Below the pieces are notes generated by a model. The model did no database searches. It had not been told where the DNA came from and saw only the letters and a list, made by a program, of their open reading frames with translations. This document shows, one piece after another, positions 61,001-64,000 of a stretch of DNA of 64,000 nt. Where the stretch lies: positions 29,191,457 to 29,255,456 of the forward strand of contig OW388290.1 in NCBI GenBank assembly GCA_936450465.1, given 5' to 3'. How positions within the stretch are numbered: position 1 is the first letter of the stretch; every line of letters begins with the position of its first letter. The translations under genes were made by a program, and so were the position numbers. Source of the DNA: Gibbula magus (Eukaryota > Mollusca > Gastropoda > Trochida > Trochidae).

Positions 61001-62887
61001 ACAGTCGCTCAAAGATATGTTGACATACACGAGGGTCAATTATAGACTCTGCAAGGAGTATGGTGTAGAAATCTTCATGGATGTTGTAAGATGAAAGCTG
61101 GACGTTGACGTCTATCGGTCTTGTAGCTTCATACCATAGCATCATGGGATTGGCAATGTGTTAAAAAAACAACACTCTAGACCTTTAGGTGACTTCATTA
61201 CTTTTTACTACAGAACTATAGCTAAATGTAAGTTGTCAAGTTGAAGAAAACATGTTTTTGAAGTTATTTTTATTGTAATATTGTGTATGAAATTAGTCTT
61301 TGTAATCGTTTGGAACAGTAGGTAGCTTAGATCTTACCTTCCCCCACTTCTGCTACCATCTCGCTATCTCCAGCAGTCTCCTGGGAAGAGAAATAGCTTG
61401 TCAAGTTCTGTGATTCACTCTCAAACAAGGATAATTTCTGGGTTGGCAATGCAGTTAACAGTGTATGAAATAAGCCGTCTGACAGCCCTTTAACTTTTGG
61501 TCCTAGATGGTAATTTATTTTAGTTTTTACAAGCTTCGTTTCATACACTTCAGCAGCTTCCCTACAGAAGTCTCCACTACTTGCTGATATTAGCTTTGCC
61601 GAATTTCCTTACGGTTTCCGTGTCAGGAAATCAGAGCCCACTATGCTTTTCAGGTGCAGAGATCCAATATCTTAGCATGGAAAAGCAAGGGAAATACTGC
61701 AAGGCTTAAATCAGCCAGTAATGGAGACTGGCAAGAGTAATGCCTTGCATAGGGAAGCTGACAATGCAACTACAAGTGACAGAAATTTATTGTCAACTTG
61801 TCAGGTACATGTTGATGTTTTATGGGTCCATAAAACAAGGTCATTGTTTTTCTTGTAACAATAACATTACATTTGTTATGTTCCATAAAATCTTTCAAGA
61901 AAAGTAAATATATGGCAGACTACAGACAGAAAACAAGAACACATATTTCTATTGAGATAAAAGTCATTTGGAAAAATATCACTTAGAAAATTAAATGGTT
62001 ATTACATCAACAAAATCAATATACATGGACAAACATGAATTTAAAACATACGGTTGAATATAAATCATTAGAAGGTTAAAGGTTAGACACTCACAATGAT
62101 GACAGTGGATGATGAGGACAAGTATGAAAGAAAGTATCAGCAATACAGACAAAATGGGCTGATCTTAAACCATTTAATAACTTTATGGGGGAACTGATAA
62201 GTTTTCATTCAAGGAGATGGGACTTGCCTTAAATATTCAATACAAGGATAGATAATAAGACCAATGACCACTATAAATGTTGAAGGCTGGTGACAAGTTC
62301 TTTAGATTTACAACTTCTTTATCGGAAGACCTTGAAGGCACCTTTGTTTTTTAAGTGACAAGAGGATAAATCTGTAATCAACACATTGAGTTATCCCAAG
62401 AGGAGCAGAATTTTGTAGTTAAATGTTTTAAGGGTTAAACCCTTCAGACTCATATTTGAACTATTGAGAGTAACCCTTTATATGCGGTCTCCTTAACAGT
62501 CTGTGATTGACTATCTAACCATTGACTAATTCTAGATTATTCCTGTTTTTAACAAATTGTGACAACTCTCAAAATAGTTTGACACTAATGGAAGGAACAG
62601 CCAAAATGTGTTGAAGGTACAATGTGTAAAGACTCCCTTGATGAAGTGGAGATAGAATCAATGAGTTGCCATTCACTAAGTTTCACCATGAAGCTATACC
62701 AAAACATAAACCAACCCCTGGGGTGAGTGACCAATAGACCGGTCAGTATTACCTCTGCGTCTACCTCCGGGTCAGGGTGAGCCTGGTCAAGATCTGACTG
62801 GGTTTGAGATTCAGATTGTTCAACCTCATCACCTACTGTCTGGAGATCTAGAGAGTCGACTAGCTCAACATGCTCGCTATCTGCTGT
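49016..62887 (-). CDS. SAFB: Scaffold attachment factor B-like protein, 5' end outside window
   Basis: Sixteen minus-strand exons: 62887-62753, 61380-61338, 60300-59439, 58785-58748, 58343-58252, 58036-57887, 57437-57368, 56842-56606, 56188-55980, 55746-55583, 52951-52841, 52664-52536, 52233-52045, 50451-50294, 49795-49682, 49290-49016. All joins are in frame with GT-AG borders; 991 residues in view. Order: acidic region; a long Ala/Pro/Lys tract (about 83-205); an RRM (about 363-440) with RNP2 LWVSGL and RNP1 RCYGFVSM, followed by the SAFB-typical [21 protein letters not shown]; Lys/Ser/Glu-rich stretches ending DILSFEKIK; a long Arg/Glu coiled coil; an RG/RD-rich tail; and a Gly/Met-rich end finishing RRF. 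Family knowledge: SAFB/SLTM proteins bind AT-rich matrix-attachment DNA by an N-terminal SAP domain and RNA by the RRM, acting in nuclear organisation, splicing and stress response. The SAP domain is expected beyond the right edge. Confidence 0.95.
50574..51823. mobile_element. 1.25-kb DNA transposon-like insertion in SAFB intron
   Basis: Ends are inverted (CAGTGTTCCC left, GGGAACACTG right) and flanked directly by TAATTG at 50568-50573 and 51824-51829. Subterminal parts carry clustered GACAG, GTCAGACA and ACCGACA-type motifs on both sides, as in hAT-like elements; CAGTGTTCCC also fits hAT ends. The direct repeat is 6 bp, not the usual 8. No transposase frame. Confidence 0.7.
53135..54484 (+). 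mobile_element. 145-bp-unit (HINE/pearl-like) element, best full copy, in SAFB intron
   Basis: Left end TAGAGCCATGGGCTCTGTAG with subterminal TAGCTCATCAGG; then core units starting at 53256, 53401, 53546, 53691, 53835, 53980, 54125 and a junction unit at 54270 (period 145). A GGAC/GGAT microsatellite follows at 54360-54427, then the right end with hairpin GGCCTTTCAGGCC and CCTGATGAGCTA, the inverse of the left motif. It lies in the intron between SAFB exons 55583 and 52951, antisense to the gene. No coding capacity. The plan (subterminal inverted repeats, tandem core, microsatellite, terminal hairpin) is that of pearl and Helentron-associated elements; assignment is by analogy. Confidence 0.85.
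54632..55110 (+). repeat. 145-bp-unit element, degraded copy
   Basis: Left end ATAGAGCCATGGGCTCTGTA at 54632 and GTTCTGGAGAAGAAGATGAA at 55056; units between are strongly eroded and the right end is absent. Confidence 0.6.
57261..57330 (-). repeat. SINE 3' tail fragment in SAFB intron
   Basis: On the minus strand CGGCGTTAAACAATAACTCA followed by ATCACTCA, the same GGCGTTAAAC tail type as the SINE at 46895-47197. Confidence 0.6.
61554..61760 (-). mobile_element. Palindromic MITE family C, best copy (SAFB intron)
   Basis: A 207-bp element with ends CAGCTTCCCTA and TAGGGAAGCTG. Inner arms carry AGTCTCCACTACTTGCTGAT and ATCAGCCAGTAATGGAGACT around CCCACTATGCTTTTCAGGTG. Three further copies are at 13654, 14425 and 27010. 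No target duplication is clear. It lies between SAFB exons 62753 and 61380. Confidence 0.8.
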
Positions 62888-64000
62888 CTGCAACACAACA
62901 CATACAAGCTACATGCACTGCAGAGTTGGAACAACTCTAACCTCACCTTCTAAACCTTCTCAGTCGAGTGCAAAAACAATTCAGCTTTTGATATGATGTT
63001 TAAGAACCAGTAAAAGAAATGGCTTCAGAATTAAGCAACCAAAAATAAATGCATAAACGGCCATCTCAGTCTCTTTAATTAAGTTATCAAATTGTTCCTT
63101 GTAAGAATTGGGTGTTATTTTCAAAACTCTGTTATTACAAATAGACAAGTCACACCATGTTACCATAGACTATGGCTAAGCTACTTCATTTAGTAATTTT
63201 ATGCAGTAGTCACTGAGGCATACATACAGGTTATTAAATATTCATTAGTATTTGTTCTGAGACTCAGTTAAGAGGTATTCAAGAATCAAAGGATATGACA
63301 TCTTTGATATTAAAAGCATGGAACTAGCAATATTTTCACCAAACCTTTCAACTTGACTACAGGCTAAAATAGCCAAAGACTAGGCTATCAATATTGCTTA
63401 TGTTAACCAGGTAATATTAACTAGCCTCTGAACAAAGCACAGGTGTTCCCTTTTTGCCCTGTTAGGCTTTTTAAGACTTCGTCATGGAATTATGTGATAG
63501 GTGTAGAACTATTCTCTCAATTTCTCCATCTTTGAAATTCAAGCTTATGCCTTTAATAATGTTTCCTAAACTAAAGCATTTGTATAGTTTTATCAGAATT
63601 ACTAACTCTCACAAACACACCATGGAAAAAGAAAGCAGATCTATGAACTAAAGAACTACTTGGTGCAATACACTCTAGGTAAACCCATGCAAACCAAATT
63701 ATACCAAAAACATCCCACTCACCAGAAACTAATACATTATGTTACATAAAGTGAGTTTAAAAAACATTTTACTTAAATATAATCAAGGGAAAGGATATTA
63801 TCCATAAAATATTGTTACATTCTTCTGTGTAATAGTGACATCAATTGTACTAAGTGAATTAAACATCTGAGGTTTAAGTGTTCCAAAAACAGAGTAAACC
63901 TGATACACAGGTAAGGCTGTTGACTAGAGAAATCTATTTTACATAAAGAAACAGGAATGGTAAAGATTCCATATAGGGAAACTATCCAGTGATTGTTAGA
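62888..64000. other. SAFB intron continuing past the right edge
   Basis: No further exon could be supported upstream of 62887. The exon there begins at a codon boundary after a clear AG, so coding sequence must continue beyond the window. A GTGAGT-type donor on the minus strand near 63720 lacks a convincing exon before it. Confidence 0.5.

Noticed and set aside
63722..63770. Additional upstream SAFB exon ending at a GTGAGT on the minus strand
   Set aside because: No acceptor or SAFB-like peptide precedes it and the phase cannot be confirmed.

Overview
The window reads as nuclear DNA of a marine invertebrate, most probably a bivalve or other mollusc. The reasons are intron-rich GT-AG genes with metazoan proteins (FOXK, tektin-4, SAFB), AT-rich introns, and very dense short DNA-transposon derivatives and tandem-core mobile elements of a kind known from bivalves. 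The genus cannot be told from the sequence alone. No rRNA gene, functional tRNA gene, CRISPR array or autonomous transposase was found.

Layout. 1-3.6 kb: decayed repeats with no gene seen. 3.66-5.73 kb, minus strand: the first two coding exons of a crotonase-fold (enoyl-CoA hydratase/isomerase type) gene; its remaining exons are not recognisable here. 5.9-18.1 kb: a gene-free repeat field with a CRE-carrying MITE family, a nested TA-flanked insertion, tandem repeats and palindromic MITEs. 18.44-27.52 kb, plus strand: a complete FOXK gene (8 coding exons, 620 aa, FHA plus forkhead), with a hAT-type insertion in intron 5 and a 3'UTR of up to 3.8 kb. 32.4-38.3 kb: repeats, a TA microsatellite, a SINE-like element and a foldback MITE. 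38.51-41.79 kb, plus strand: complete tektin-4 (6 exons, 449 aa). 42.4-48.7 kb: repeats. 49.02-62.89 kb, minus strand: 16 coding exons of a SAFB-family gene (991 residues in view, RRM to C-terminus), whose N-terminal part (expected SAP domain) lies beyond the right edge.

The genes do not form a pathway: a metabolic enzyme fragment, a transcription factor, a sperm/ciliary doublet-microtubule protein and a nuclear RNA/chromatin scaffold factor are neighbours. All exon joins given below for FOXK, tektin-4 and SAFB keep reading frame and use GT-AG borders, so those models are well supported.

The main non-genic story is mobile DNA. A recurring element has a conserved left end, a core of about 145-bp tandem units, a GGAC/GGAT microsatellite and a right-end hairpin. 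This architecture resembles pearl/Helentron-associated elements; the best copy sits in a SAFB intron and shows a two-unit higher-order pattern. Several other insertions have readable boundaries: a hAT-like element with perfect 8-bp duplications in FOXK, a 135-bp foldback with perfect 8-bp duplications, a pair of TTAA-flanked MITEs, and a 1.25-kb element with 6-bp duplications in SAFB.
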